Shown here in pieces: positions 19,293-31,375 of a DNA stretch of 64,000 nucleotides (the stretch's first letter is position 1; each line of letters begins with the position of its first letter). Both the position numbers and the translations under genes were made by a program. Under the pieces are notes generated by a model that was not told the origin of the DNA, made no database searches, and saw nothing but the letters and a program-made list of their open reading frames with translations. Source of the DNA: Hyaloscypha bicolor E (Eukaryota; Ascomycota; Leotiomycetes; Helotiales; Hyaloscyphaceae); NCBI RefSeq assembly GCF_002865645.1, contig NW_020194518.1:744001-808000 (forward strand). The letters run 5' to 3'.

Positions 19293-22200
19293 ATGTCAAC
19301 TTCCCTTCCTGAGCCCGAAAATGCCGCACCCACCGGATCGGTGAGAGAAGAGCAGGGTCACCAAAGCTATCGGCATGGCGACCAGAACAAAAGTCGGCCA
19401 TGGACTCAACCTCCCAGACCAAGCTCCACCTCATTATTGACACAGGCTCTAGCTACAACTTACGAAGCAGACGAATCTCCTCATACAGACATTAGCACAA
19501 CTCCCCACTTTCGAGACGCGCTGGGAACGCAGCCATACCTATCCCCCAGGGAGGAACAACGAGGCAATGGCATGAATACCACGGACAACACGCAAACAGC
19601 TGCACGCAAGATGGCAACGATGACCACAGTGTCTGCAGGCGAGCTGCGCAGAGATGACATGATAGACATCTCATCTGCATCGCCCACCAGTCGATTCACT
19701 CTCCACGACCTGAATACTGTCAATGGGCATCTCATAAACCATCGGACGTTCTTGAAGAATGCCGGAGGCAGGGGTACCTCTCTAGAGCGGACAGAGAAAG
19801 AGAAGAGGGTACAAGATGGTCCGAAGAGTCTCTATTCCATCAATGCTGGTGATACTGGCATGACCCAACCCGCAGGACCCCTGAACCCCACTTCTTCGGA
19901 CTCAATTTCCAACAACCATCCAACAGAAGGTGTGCGAGCTGAATATAGATCTTGGAGAGAGCCTCGTCCAAGCATCACTGCTGAGAAGACATGGTCGATT
20001 GGTGCACAAGGTGGCGATGGTAGCCATGGCGGACAGGTGGAGAGGTCTATTACTGACGCCCTGGCAAGAGTTGAACCCAGCAATCGAAGTAGAAAATCCA
20101 GCCACAGTTTGCGGTTCTTCAAGGAGGGTCTGCCAGAAGACAGGATGAGAAAGCGGGACAGCATTGTTCGGGGCCGTTCCAATGATCACTTCCCCATTCA
20201 CATCCAGGCCAAGCAAGACACCGAACAGACCCAGACTGGATCAGAGCCGCCACCTCAAAAATTTACTCGTGCTTTGAGCAGCGGTTCGCTTGGAAAAGGA
20301 GGTCCTCCCCACTCTTCTGTCGAGCAGGGAAAACCTATGACCAAACATAATCTGGATCCTGCCACGAATCTGACCGAAGGCCTCGCACCTGCCGAAGACT
20401 ACTTTGACGCTTCACATACCATTGAAACGATTTCAAAGGAGCAACTAAAATCGATGCCCGCTCAACTACTTGATGATATTCGGAGGCGCCATAATTTGAC
20501 CCCTGGAGCACCAAAGTCTTCTTCCTTTTCAGGAAGTCTCCCTCTCACAGCGTCAGAGAGGCCAAAGCCTGGGAGTCTCAAACCAGAGGAAGACAAGGAT
20601 GAGCCTAAGGAATCTAAACCTCAGCGAAAAGACCTTGGTGACCAAGATGGTGCAGATCTGTCTCTTGTGAAATCACTTGACGAGGGTGATGATTCTGGAG
20701 AGGAGCAAGTGTCTTCAGCCGTGTTCTTACCCCATCAAACACCACACGAATCTCCAGAAATAGATAGAGTTGGCACCGAGGGTGCATCGGGATTAGGTTG
20801 GAAGGACCAAACCAAGCCGGAAACCTCTCAATGGCTCGAAGAGCATGTGGTCCTGTCAGGCGATGTGGATAAAAGGTACCTCGCCAAGGACGTTAACGCC
20901 CGACCTCTTCCATCCCCTGGCCTCCCGAAACAGCCAAGCGCATTCCATGAGGCTGATACACGATATCCTGACTCCAAAGTTGTCTCGGACATTGACCGAG
21001 ACTCCCATGATGATGAAGGTGCCTACTCTACAGTTGGCGAAGAAGATCTCGGTCTTACTGATGCCTCAGACACAACGCCAACAGGCTCTTTAAAGACTCA
21101 GCGGCGCTTGTCCAAGGATTATAAGCAACACATCCATGATCACCAGCAAAAACCGAAGGCGCCCTTGGACGCGATTGAATTGATCCCATACCGTCACCAA
21201 GTTGGAGGTCACACAACAATGTGGCGGTTTTCTAAGCGTGCTGTTTGCAAGCAGTTGAACAATCGCGAGAATCAATTCTATGAAACAGTGGAGCGCTATC
21301 ACCCTCAGTTACTGAGATTCCTCCCAAGGTATGTATATTTTTATTCCCCTCCCAACTGACGGGCCTGAAGCTGAGTCCTTGCAAAGCCCCTTTCAACGCT
21401 TCCACGAAGTCCACCAAGTCCACGTGCTAACAACCTCCTTCTTCTTCTAGATATATTGGTGTTTTGAACGTTACGTTTGAAAAACAGTCACGCCGGAAAT
21501 CTGGGAGAAAGGAGGGTGAAGAGTCTACCATTGAGCAGCGTCAAGACATTGGGCAAGAAGACCTCGGGTCGAAACTGACTGCAGTTGATCTCAGTTCTAC
21601 TAATGGACATGCTCCCGTCGAGAAGCAACCAGCAGATGAACGAATCATCAGTCAATCGATCCAGTCATCTTCTGTCCCAGTGCCTACCGTTACTTTTACG
21701 GATAACAGACACATTCTGCCTAGTAGTTTCTTACATGGTCATCCAAATTTTGTTGACTCGCAGCACCGATCCATGAGCAACGGTACAATATCAATTTTAA
21801 CGGGTCCTCCTACCGGCCCTCCCCTAGTGTCGCCAGAGCGTCATGACGGTGCTTCTTCTCGGCCAAATATGTATGAGAAACCTGCCCAGAGCTGGGGCAT
21901 GACGACTGTTAATAAAGATTTACGCAACGAAGTCTTCACAGATGCTTTCCTTCGTCAACCGATTCCAATCCAGCGGCACAAGAAGCCAGCCTCGCAGCAA
22001 CGTTCTCTCACGGGTCGTCACCCACCTGGCCTGCGTAATTCAAGTTCAGAATCTAGTCTCAAGACTTCACAGCATAGCCAGACAACCTCACAGCTAGGGG
22101 AGGAATCGATTCGGAGAAAAGCAATGAAGACAGCTGCTGAACAGAAGAGCCGTTCGATGCACCCAGATGCCCAGCCAGCCGCATCGAACAAGTTACAGGT

Positions 22201-23380
22201 CGAAGAGAAAGATTCCGAACTTGACGGGAAGACGGGCACTAGTGCACCTGAGCCCGAACTTGCTCACGCTGAAAAGACTCCTACGAGTAAACGTCAACGG
22301 CGCTATTCTAGCGGTAGTCTGCGTCGGAAGCCTTCCGAAGTAGCTGACGATAGAGGCATTCTGCAGTATTTTGAAGAAGCCGATGATGTAGGCTACAAGG
22401 GCGACATCGAGGAAGATCTGTTTGCAATGGACCCCGAGCCGCAGCTTGCATTGGCCGGAAAACCTGCTGATAGAGCTGAGAAAGCTGCCGCGATTAATAT
22501 GGAGGTTCCCCCGAACGCGCAGCCTTCGGGCACCGCGGGCATAGGAAGCATGCTACCAGCTGCTCCTGAGGATCCTTCAAAGCTCTTGCAAGCTCCTCGG
22601 CCACTTAATCCGAAGGAAGCACGTGCTCAACTGGGAACCCGGAAAGAGTACTTTCTTCTTCTTGAAGATTTGACTGCTGGAATGAAGCGCCCGTGCATTA
22701 TGGACCTCAAGATGGGAACTCGTCAATATGGCGTTGATGCAAACGAGAAGAAGCAGCTGTCGCAGCGTCGGAAGTGTGCGGAGACAACCTCCAAACAATT
22801 AGGTGTACGGGTCTGTGGGCTGCAAGTTTGGGATGCGAAAACTCAGACGTACATCTTCCAAGACAAGTACTTTGGCCGAGATCTCAAAGTGGGGTCCGAA
22901 TTTCAAAACGCTTTGATGCGATTTTTGTATGACGGTGTCACCTATTCCAGCGTTCTTCGGCATATCCCCACTATTTTACTAAAGCTTTCCGAGCTTGAGG
23001 TCATCATTCAGTCTCTTGCTGGGTACCGGTTTTACGCAGCGAGTTTGTTGATGTTTTATGATGGAGATGATGAAATAAAAGATGAAAACAATCTTGCAGG
23101 GAGGAAGGAGATTGATTTCAAAATTGCGGATTTCGCAAACTGTGTTACAAAAGAAGATTTTCGTTCAGAAGAACGGCCTTGCCCTCCCAGACATCCCGAG
23201 TCACCAGACAACGGGTTTTTGAGGGGTTTAAAGAGCCTGAGAAGCTATTTCCTGGCCATTCAGAAGGATATATACCACGAACTGGGCATGGCAGTTAAGG
23301 GGCTTGAAAACGGGCATAATGAGCGCGTGTTTGAACATGGAGATGAAGACGAAGATGAAGAAAGTGGAATGAGTTACTGA
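19293..23380 (+). CDS. KCS1: Inositol hexakisphosphate kinase, Kcs1-like
   Basis: Two exons, 19293-21328 and 21451-23380, encode 1321 residues; the 122-nt intron splits an arginine codon ([14 protein letters not shown]). The inositol polyphosphate kinase domain comes in two parts. One half ([24 protein letters not shown]) lies near residues 635-690. After about 400 low-complexity residues follow the signature [14 protein letters not shown] (near 1093), the SLLMFYDGD region and [10 protein letters not shown] close to the C-terminus. Kcs1 makes inositol pyrophosphates (5-IP7) from IP6, which signal in phosphate homeostasis, vacuole and stress biology. The N-terminal 600 residues are disordered. 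An in-frame frame extends 10 codons upstream of 19293 but has no ATG, so 19293 is the start. Confidence 0.92.
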
Positions 23381-23885
23381 CTGGCATGTGCAAACCCAAA
23401 TTCTGTTTTGTGGATTTGATCTCTGGCGTTTGGGCATCGCGTGGAGGTATTGTACGGTATGGCATTCGCATTGTTCGGCGTAGTAAATCGGATTCAGCGC
23501 ATACCCTTTGATCGCGTTTGCACCTAGAGTTCAGGTGGAAGCGCTGTACATAATTCTGTTCTCAGGAGCTTGAAAGGCCGCCTGGTGGTGAGGGTTTGAT
23601 CGTTGATTCAAGACCTCGGTCAATTCTAAAAACATTAAATGCACATTATGTCGCTCCAACCAGAGTCCATTTTGGGAGAAAGATAAGAGGATTATGGAGA
23701 GTTTCCCTCTTAATCCCTATCACAGTGTCACGTGCTACGCGTAACTCGACGCGAATTTAGTCGCGTTATAGTGCGAACCTAAAATCCATGACCTCTCGAC
23801 ATTTTCATTACCACGGCAGTTAATGCTTTAGAGCCCCCTTCAAGATCTGTCCATCTCATCGGATTCACCGCCAATTCTCGTCACA
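23381..23885. other. Intergenic, Eme1 promoter
   Basis: About 500 bases with no recognisable gene. CACGTG occurs near 23731 and ACGCG-type motifs near 23738, within 160 bases of the Eme1 ATG; the MCB-like ACGCG core would suit a cell-cycle-regulated repair gene, but this is inference. Confidence 0.35.
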
Positions 23886-26048
23886 ATGCCTGTGGAAATT
23901 ATAGATCTTGTCTCCAGTCCGATTTTGCCTCGGCCTGCTAGAACCAAAGTAAACAAAACCGTACCTCCCTGCAAAGCCCTAACGTATGAAGCATCCAAGC
24001 CGCGAAATGAAGACTGGTTTGACCTCTCGTCTGATGGAATCAGCCTTCCACCATCAAAAGCCCTGGGTGTGAAATCGTCACTTTCTGCGAAACAGATTCT
24101 ACCGTCGAATGGCCTCTCAAATCCTTCCCGACCCATGAATCTAGTTGGAAGCAATGAGTTCTATTTCCTCTCAGATGATTTTGACACCACTATATCGCCT
24201 CCGAATGCGCCTACGGGCAAGCGATCGGCGACGTCTTCTCTCCCAAAGCCGAATTTGGACGGTTCCTCAAAGCAAGATCGTCCCCGAAACCCCGCCAAAA
24301 CGACGAATAACGTCGAATTTCTTTCAGACGACTTCGATACTGCTCATTTCGATGATCCATTTGCCTCTGATGAGCCATTGCCGAAGAAACGACGCCTCGC
24401 CCCGTCACCAAAAGCTACTTCGAAGACCACAGGGCCGAAGAAGACTGAGTTGAAGATGTCGACCTCCAGTATCGAATCTTCATCCAAGATACATACATCG
24501 AAATCGGCTACCGGCCCAGGCTTGAGGCGATCAAAAACAATGAGCACCCTCCTCGAGTCAGATCCCATAATGTTTACGAGCTCACCCGATCCATTTGAAG
24601 ATGCTGCTCGGCGAAGGAAGGGAAAGAGAAACACCACTTTATACGAAGATGGAGAGGAGGACGATCCTTTTGATATTGGCCCCTCCCGGAATGAGATGGG
24701 GAGGAAGAAGGTTCCTTCTGGAAATGGAATATTGGAGTCTAGCCATGGTAACAGAGGAAAGGAATTTGCGATTGAGAATTCGTCGGATTTCGATCTCCCG
24801 GATATTGGCTCCTTGGCATCCAAGCCGAGCTCGAAGACTGCCAAGAGTTCACAGATTGTTCTGGCCAAATATAATGCTGAAAAAGCTAAGGAGGAGACAG
24901 CAAGGGACAAGGCAGAGAAATCGAAAGAGAAACAAGCTTCAAAGGACGCCGAGAAGGAGCAGAAACGATTGGCCAAGGAACAGAAAGTCCGAGGCAAGGA
25001 GAAAGCAGCTGAAATGGCGAAAGTCAACACTCTTCGGACGGATAAGAAGGTCTCTGCACCTGAAATGATTGTTGACATTCCATCATGTTTGAATGAGAAG
25101 CTTGTTGGACAAGCTCGAAATTTCCTTACTCCCTTGCAGATTGAACACTCCGACTGGGAGAGCTCGCTGCCTGTTATCAAGTGGAGAAGAAAGGCCATCG
25201 CTGAATGGAATGATGATATGGGTCATTGGGAGCCCGTCCCCTTGCGAATCAAGACCGAGAAACACATCATGTGTATATTGTCTGCCAAAGAATTTGTGGA
25301 TCTTGCAATGGCGGACGAGGGCCAGGATTTGGATGCCCATGTTCTGAGACTGAAAGCCAAGTTCGACTTCTGTGAAATCATCTACATGATTGAAGGGCTT
25401 GTAGCGTGGATGAGGAAGAACAGAAATGTGAAGAATAGGCAATTCGCAGCTGCGGTCCGCAGTCATCTCAGTCAGGAAGAGCAGGCTCCAACTGCAAGTC
25501 AGAGGACGAAGAAGAGGAAAGAGCAGGAGTATGTCGATGAGGACATGATCGAAGACGCTTTGCTTAGGCTACAGGTCATTCATGGCACGCTCATACATCA
25601 TACTGCTACCATGATTGAGACCGCAGAGTGGATAGTAACATTTACACAACACATTTCTACGATTCCATATAAGTATGGTTTCCCTTCGGATTACCAGGCA
25701 AAAGTGCTAACGCCGTTTCTTAGAACTAAACAGCGATCGCTCGATACAGCTTTCTGTATGGAATCCGGCCAGGTGAAAACAGGAGAAAACGCCGCAGACA
25801 CCTACACCAAAATGCTTCAAGAAATCATCCGCATCACGGCCCCAATTGCATATGGTATTGCAGCTGAGTACCCAACTGTGCAGAAACTGGTCAAAGGTCT
25901 TGAAGAGAATGGGCCGTTGGCATTAGAAGATTTCAGGAAATGTGCTAATAAGGATGGCGCGTTTACTGATCGGAGGATTGGACCATCGATCAGCAAGAGG
26001 GTTTATAAAGTTTTTATGGGAAGACATGCTGCCAGTTGGGATGTTTAG
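23886..26048 (+). CDS. EME1: Crossover junction endonuclease subunit Eme1
   Basis: One exon, 720 residues. The C-terminal half is an ERCC4/XPF-type region: EMIVDIPSCLNEKL near residue 395, then WRRKAIAEWNDDMGHWEP, FCEIIYMIEGLVAWMRKNR and a C-terminal helical part (about 640-720). This matches Eme1/Mms4, the non-catalytic partner of Mus81. The complex cleaves stalled forks and nicked Holliday junctions in the nucleus. The catalytic ERKxxxD signature of Mus81/XPF is not seen, as expected for this subunit. A lysine/glutamate-rich coiled coil (about residues 325-385) precedes the domain. The N-terminus is disordered and opens VEIIDLVSSP, which resembles a SUMO-interacting motif followed by serines. 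It is a normal length for filamentous fungi. Confidence 0.87.
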   Translation: MPVEIIDLVSSPILPRPARTKVNKTVPPCKALTYEASKPRNEDWFDLSSDGISLPPSKALGVKSSLSAKQILPSNGLSNPSRPMNLVGSNEFYFLSDDFDTTISPPNAPTGKRSATSSLPKPNLDGSSKQDRPRNPAKTTNNVEFLSDDFDTAHFDDPFASDEPLPKKRRLAPSPKATSKTTGPKKTELKMSTSSIESSSKIHTSKSATGPGLRRSKTMSTLLESDPIMFTSSPDPFEDAARRRKGKRNTTLYEDGEEDDPFDIGPSRNEMGRKKVPSGNGILESSHGNRGKEFAIENSSDFDLPDIGSLASKPSSKTAKSSQIVLAKYNAEKAKEETARDKAEKSKEKQASKDAEKEQKRLAKEQKVRGKEKAAEMAKVNTLRTDKKVSAPEMIVDIPSCLNEKLVGQARNFLTPLQIEHSDWESSLPVIKWRRKAIAEWNDDMGHWEPVPLRIKTEKHIMCILSAKEFVDLAMADEGQDLDAHVLRLKAKFDFCEIIYMIEGLVAWMRKNRNVKNRQFAAAVRSHLSQEEQAPTASQRTKKRKEQEYVDEDMIEDALLRLQVIHGTLIHHTATMIETAEWIVTFTQHISTIPYKYGFPSDYQAKVLTPFLRTKQRSLDTAFCMESGQVKTGENAADTYTKMLQEIIRITAPIAYGIAAEYPTVQKLVKGLEENGPLALEDFRKCANKDGAFTDRRIGPSISKRVYKVFMGRHAASWDV

Positions 26049-27246
26049 ATGGTCCTGCGAAGGAATGGGTGCAGAAGTGCTTGTTTTATGTTTGTATGAG
26101 TATTGGTGATTGTGCAAAAGTCCTCTAGAAGGCTAATTCTTCATTAAGATCCGAGAGAACGTATTACCTGTCTATCCCGACTTCCCAAGGTCACTGCAGC
26201 AAGGACTTTTTGACATTGCCTCAAAGTTTGCAAGCTTACCTTTCTTAAGAAAAGAGGTCTTAGATCAAGACATTCCCTGGCTCGAGGTGAAATTGGTATC
26301 GAGGTTTTGTTGCACATAGACTGTAAACATCCGATGAAAGACTACATTGAGATGAAAGGGGTTTTCTCTGATGTGATGAAAGGAATTCTAACCATCTGCT
26401 GTTCGGATGGTTTATGCGCGTCATGCAACGAATATCAATGAGATGAAATAGAAGATTAACCATCTGATCTTTGGATGATTGGGGTGCGACTCGGTGTGCC
26501 AGAAGTTTTGGTACGTTGAGAAAGTCTAACAGTCAAGTTTTCTTTCTGTTTGGGTAATCTGCTTTCCCAAGCATTGCTGCATATCTCTGATCGTCCAAAG
26601 TTCTCCTCGGACATTGGTAGGTCAATTTTCCTTCGTTGGGTTTTGCTGCGTATGGACTCAATGTACAGGCTTTCTGGTACATTGAGATTGTTGTTGAGTG
26701 AAGAGTAAATCTTGAAGTCAAGCGCTGTTAGGGAAGATAGATCAGGCTAATACGGAGACGGGTGAAGTGAACCCTGAGCCACGACAGCCACGCAAAGCAT
26801 TTGTCAAGGCTATGAGGCCATTTGTAATAAAATTTCAGGTCACGAGTGTTCCGACAGTTTGGTTTGCTCTTGTGAGTGACTGCCGCCTGTCGTTGGTCGA
26901 ATGCACTTCCACTAAATACTAAGTACCCAGGCAGCAGGCAAAATAACATGCCACAGCCGTCTTACCCGTTCCCATCTTTCTGCACTTGACAGCTCGTAAG
27001 AATTAGTGAACAAGCAAAGCTTGAGCTATAACGGGGAATTCATTTTGGCACATGCTTTGGCAATGTACTAAGAGACGGAGGCCTTGGCAGGCTTGGTGGT
27101 TTTGGCCTTTTAGAAATAAATGCATGGCGGAAAAACAATAGGAGAAAGAAAAGTTGCGATCAAAGTAGGGGAACATTTCGAGATATGTACACTCTAAATT
27201 TTTCGGGCTTGAATAATCCTTCTAAAGAGGGGATTTGTAAATGCCA
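26049..27246. other. Convergent intergenic region, nothing recognised
   Basis: About 1.2 kb between the 3' ends of Eme1 and the HTD2-like gene. Frames are short, and no RNA gene or repeat was recognised. Confidence 0.5.
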
Positions 27247-28246
27247 TCAAGCACTCTCAATCTGACCTACCATACTCATCTTACCATAACTATCCACAAT
27301 CCTCACCTCAGATACCTTACTCTGCTCCTCATCCATAATAACTCGATACCTTTCACCAGCATACAACGGACTCGTAGCCCGATACGTAACTTTCTTCGGA
27401 ACAACATCTCGACCCTGCACATCTCTCCACAGGTTGACCATGTTGATCAAATTCAAAGGTCCATGGACCACTAGATCTCGATGTCCTTCAACATCGCGGC
27501 ACCATTCTCTATTATAATGAATTTTATGGGCGTTGAATGTTAGGGCTGAGAATCTAAAGAGTGTGACTGGTGTTTGGGTGAAATCTCGTGTGTACTTCCC
27601 TTCTGGGAGAGGAACCTGGTCCGGCTCTGAAGCTGGCGTTTGGGGAGTTGTGATTTCGGGGCGGAAGATCCAATTTCTAGCCACAATTTTTTTTTAGCAA
27701 AGAGTCAATTGGCCCGTGTATGGAAGCTCTCGATTCCCGCCAAGGACCCTACCTCTTATCAATCAGCGCCACACCACGTTCATTCTCATAACTTTTCTCC
27801 ACACCAACAACGACCATCTCCTCACCAGCTCTCGTATTCTTCCCCACCGCAGATACCAATTTCGTCGTTTCCGTAACTTCTTGTCCGATCTTCAGCCTAT
27901 TCGTTTCCCCTCCAATCCATTCTAGCTCTCCACCCGCCCACATCCGCCGCGTGAACGGACGGGGAGGGTTAAACGTCGTATCCGTTCCATCTCGACCTAA
28001 TTCCTCCTCAACTTGTGACGGCGTGAAATATGCCAAGTGGTAACAAGCTGGCAATGGTGTGCCATTCTTTGGGAGCGATTGGGCGAGCTCAGGCCGAGAG
28101 AGCGTTGCGGAGAAGCGTTGCAGTTGGTTGGCGCCTAGGAATTGGGTATGGGTGTGCGGAGGGAGGGATTGGGATTTCGAGAGGAATTGCGAGGCAATTG
28201 ATGGTGCGGAGGTTGAGCTGTAGAGTCTTCGAAGTGTGGGGACCAT
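27247..28246 (-). CDS. HTD2: Mitochondrial hydroxyacyl-thioester dehydratase type 2-like
   Basis: Two exons, 28246-27753 and 27676-27247, encode 307 residues; the 76-nt intron ends in CTAG and the join reads IDKR-NWIFRPE. The first 30 residues (MVPTLRRLYSSTSAPSIAS) are basic and serine-rich without acids, a probable mitochondrial presequence. The C-terminal half holds the segment FSALTFNAHKIHYNREW, then GHRDLVVHGPLNLINM, typical of the MaoC/hot-dog hydratase fold of yeast Htd2 and of fungal mesaconyl-CoA-hydratase-like proteins. Htd2 removes water from 3-hydroxyacyl-ACP in type II mitochondrial fatty-acid synthesis. A related hydratase with another substrate is possible. It is divergent from the kinase-like pseudogene, with only 123 bases between start codons. 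Confidence 0.85.
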
Positions 28247-28369
28247 GATGTGTGTTGGAGAGGTTTGGAGGTGAGGTTTGGGGGAGACGACCCCGCATCA
28301 GCCGAGGTTCGGGAGCTAGTTTGGAGGGAAGCTATTTCCAACCACCTCCTTTAATTTCGATACTTTATT

Positions 28370-29390
28370 ATGCTGGGCAAAGAGACTGAGGGATGGATGC
28401 CATCTGGTGTCACAATCGCGAGTGGAAATGGAGATGGAATACAAGTTATACTTCTTAACAACGGCAAGCGCCTTATTGTTGACTTCACCCCAACCGAGTC
28501 CTTGGACCGCACCATAGAAGGACCCATCCTCAAGCAGTACGAGTCTGCACTTGCCAAAGATGAGGATGAGGATGAGTATGAGGAAGAGGAAGCATTTAAT
28601 GAAGTGCAAACACTTGCTCCAAAAAGTGGTGCACCTACTTTCGCTCGACCTGCTCCACCCGTCGCGGCAGGATCATCGCTGCCTGACTTGCACTCAGTGC
28701 TGTACCCGGAAACCTTTTTCTTCCACTTTAATACTGTCAAAGGGAAAGTTGACGTGGTGCCTCATGAGGACACTTGGGATTTTGATGAGCCTCCTCCTTT
28801 TGATCTGGATATCACAAACGAGCTGGCCTTGCCAACTTTTTCCTCAAGCGACATCAAAGTCTTAGGAAGATTCTGGGGAAGGCATTGCCAAGGTCCTGGC
28901 AGAAGGAAAGGGAATGTTTTGCAAGTGCCCAGATCCTTCCCTCTGGCAAGCACTCGAAAGCGAATTCTCGTGTCTCCAAACGATAGCACAATCTCCGCCA
29001 TCCTCATCCATCAGAGCCCCGAAACCCACCGGTCTTGTCTCGCGCACCGAAACCGGAAAACTCGTTGGGATCTTGGAAGATAACATTCCTCACGCTCCGG
29101 ACAAAGCGTCCACTTTACAAGCGATAGCAGAGGAGATTTCGGCTATCTTGGAACTGCGGAGAAAGAGGTAGTTTTGTTCAGATCCGAGAAACTATTGACC
29201 GGATTCATGCGATCGGCATTATCTGGGGAGGTGGCTAGCCGCATAATGTTCTTGTCGACAGTGATACAGATGATGCGTGGTTGGTCGGCTTTGGGCGCGG
29301 ATCCACTGATGACTTGGTTGGTGAGATCATGGAGACGATGGAGGTGATGAACTGGCTATAGCAAAGATTGCTGACTTCCTGGATGCCTGA
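28370..29390 (+). pseudogene. Decayed kinase-like gene
   Basis: From the ATG at 28370 an acidic N-terminal region runs in one frame to about 28874. The protein-like sequence then continues one base out of frame at a run of four G (28875-28878), giving KCPDPSLWQALESEFSCLQ and LVGILEDNIPHA. Near 29160 the frame shifts again, into VQIRETIDRIHAIGIIWG, the kinase catalytic-loop region. TAG at 29236-29238 sits where the catalytic-loop lysine is expected (WGGG-stop-PHNVLVDSD). The DFG counterpart reads GFG (29287-29295). One more base is missing near 29342 before GDELAIAKIADFLDA and TGA. These lesions together argue for a pseudogene of the fungal kinase-like family whose intact members read WGDAKPHNVLVD. 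Assembly errors could explain single-base shifts but not the TAG or the lost aspartate. Confidence 0.75.
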
Positions 29391-30264
29391 TGCGAGTACG
29401 TACAGGTAGTTCCTAGCATTAAGCCCTTCTTGTTAAGCTGACAAGTGAAACTCAGCTTGGTCACTTGTTTTATTCAGACTTTCGTCTGATCTTGGAACAC
29501 AAAGATGGCGTTATCGTTCATCTCGCATCATCGTTGACGTTCGGAGGGCTGCCATGCATGCCACTCTGGATTTCTCCCGGATTTTACCTTCTCCTGGGAC
29601 CGGAGAACCCATGAAACGGCTTGGCGCCTCAAGAGGGTGTTTTGTTTCTTGAGGCGCAGCGTTCGTCTCGTCTATTGTTTAGGCTCTTGCAGGGGGCAGG
29701 GGGGGCCTGTTTCCCGCATTGCCGAGAGTCCCCTGACGACATCACTCACCAAGTCTTAAAACTCAGGATTGTCACAGCATGAAACGGACCTCAATACGAG
29801 CCTCTGCGGTAGCGAGTCGTTTGTTATTTCTCAAGGCGCTCGAATCATGTGAAGGATGATGCCAGTGGTAGATTTCAAAGGACGTATCTTTGATTTTTTG
29901 GGGGCCTTCATGCCTCCCGACACTCGACCTCGACTCGACGAAAACGACTTACTACCAAATACTCTTACATGTGTATACCTCCTTTTCTCGCCTTGCCTTG
30001 ATTCCGAAAACACTTGTGATCCCAAAAAAGGATCAGCGCTAGTCATTCACACGTGGAACGAAAGAGCGTTTTGATGAAATGAAATCTTCCCGACCAGCCC
30101 ATCCCATCATTCCACCATCACTCATTAAACCCATGATTCACCCAACCCGAAACAACTCCCCCACCAAGCCCTTCACTCCAAAAAAAACCCCCCCCCAATC
30201 CAAAATTCCGCCTTCATCAATTAAAATTCTGTAGCTGAGAATAATTCATGAAGTGTGAAGTCTC
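29391..30264. other. Convergent intergenic region
   Basis: About 870 bases. A C/A homopolymer tract (eight A then ten C) lies at 30179-30198. No gene was recognised. Confidence 0.5.
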
Positions 30265-31375
30265 TTATTCGTGTCGTTGCATCTCGACTCCGGCCATTGC
30301 AATATCTCTGGTATCTCGTCGCTCTTCCATGCGCTTGATCATCTCCCGTTCCCTCGGGCTACGTGGGCTGGCATCCTGTGTCAAATATTAGCAAAAAGTA
30401 AGATCATGCAAATATCAGGTGAAACTCACAATGCCTAACAAGGCTGAGATGCTTGTAGCGCTGTTCTTGGTCTCTTGGACAGGGGTTGGAAGTTGATGAA
30501 TTGGCTTCGTATTGTACCCTTGATAGCCTCCGCTCGGGGCGGTGTGGGTATCTGGCGAGACGCACGGAGTAGGGGGAGCATTGGTAACGATTCCGCGCTT
30601 CCAAGTCTCCTCGAGAAGAAGTGGTGAAGCTCCCTGTCCGTATTCGGCAGCGATGACACCCCAGAATGAGACACGGTGAGCTTCGTAGATGTGGCGGAGA
30701 CGCTCCTTGTCAACGTTGGTCATGGCTGATTGAGAAGTGGTAACATCGCAGTCGAGGCGCAGGGGCGCCTGGGCTGAGTCGGAAAGTGCACGGCGGGGTA
30801 GAGATGGCTTGGGGAGGATTGCAACTGGGTGGCTGAGGTTGCGGGGAGGGCTGTTGGAGTTGGATCGAGGGAGGAGGGTCGATGCAGCGGGAAGCTGAAC
30901 GTGCTGTGGAGACCGAGGAGAGTAGTTGTAGGTTGGTGGGGTGACGGGGTCGTTCTCGTTGATCGGCGATGGCATGGACTGGTTCATGATGGGTGAGTGA
31001 GAGACAGTCTCAGCACTGGAGGCGACCGAGTCGCTACGCTTGCGGCGGTTGCTCCCATGAGAAAGTTGGTGGTAGTGAAGACGGCAAGCCAACTCAGTCT
31101 TTTTCAGGTGAGCGGCAATATGTTTGTAGGGCATCTTCTGGAGACGAGTTTGGAGAAGATAAACTTCCTACATTGCTGTGTTAGCTAAGAATGAAAAAAA
31201 CTAGGAGAACAAATATTCGTACCTCATCCTCGCTCCAAGCTCTGCCACCGCCAGTGGATGCCTGCTTTCTGTTCTTCTGAACGCCGAAATCGTGTCGGTT
31301 GATGGCATCCACCGGGGAGTAGTTGGACCGGGCCACATGGGCAGAAGTGTTCATTTGGTTCGTTGCTAAAGGCAT
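30265..31375 (-). CDS. Myb/SANT-like domain protein, conserved in Pezizomycotina
   Basis: Three exons on the minus strand: 31375-31223, 31167-30430 and 30375-30265, encoding 333 residues. The introns are 55 and 54 nt and all joins are in phase 0. Joining exon 1 to exon 2 restores a Myb-like helix-turn-helix across the splice: GRAWSEDE-EVYLLQTRL, then MPYKHIAAHLKKTELACRLHYHQ (residues about 45-85), followed by a basic SNRRKR patch that could be a nuclear signal. The middle is proline- and serine-rich. A second compact stretch (VDKERLRHIYEAHRVSFWGVIA, then LLLEETWKRG) lies near 200-240. The last exon is charged (SPREREMIKRMEERR). It is probably a DNA-binding transcription regulator; its targets are unknown. 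Confidence 0.82.

Noticed and set aside
24344..25198. 284-codon minus-strand frame opposite Eme1
   Set aside because: Phenylalanine/serine-rich shadow of the lysine/glutamate-rich coiled coil on the plus strand; no family resemblance.
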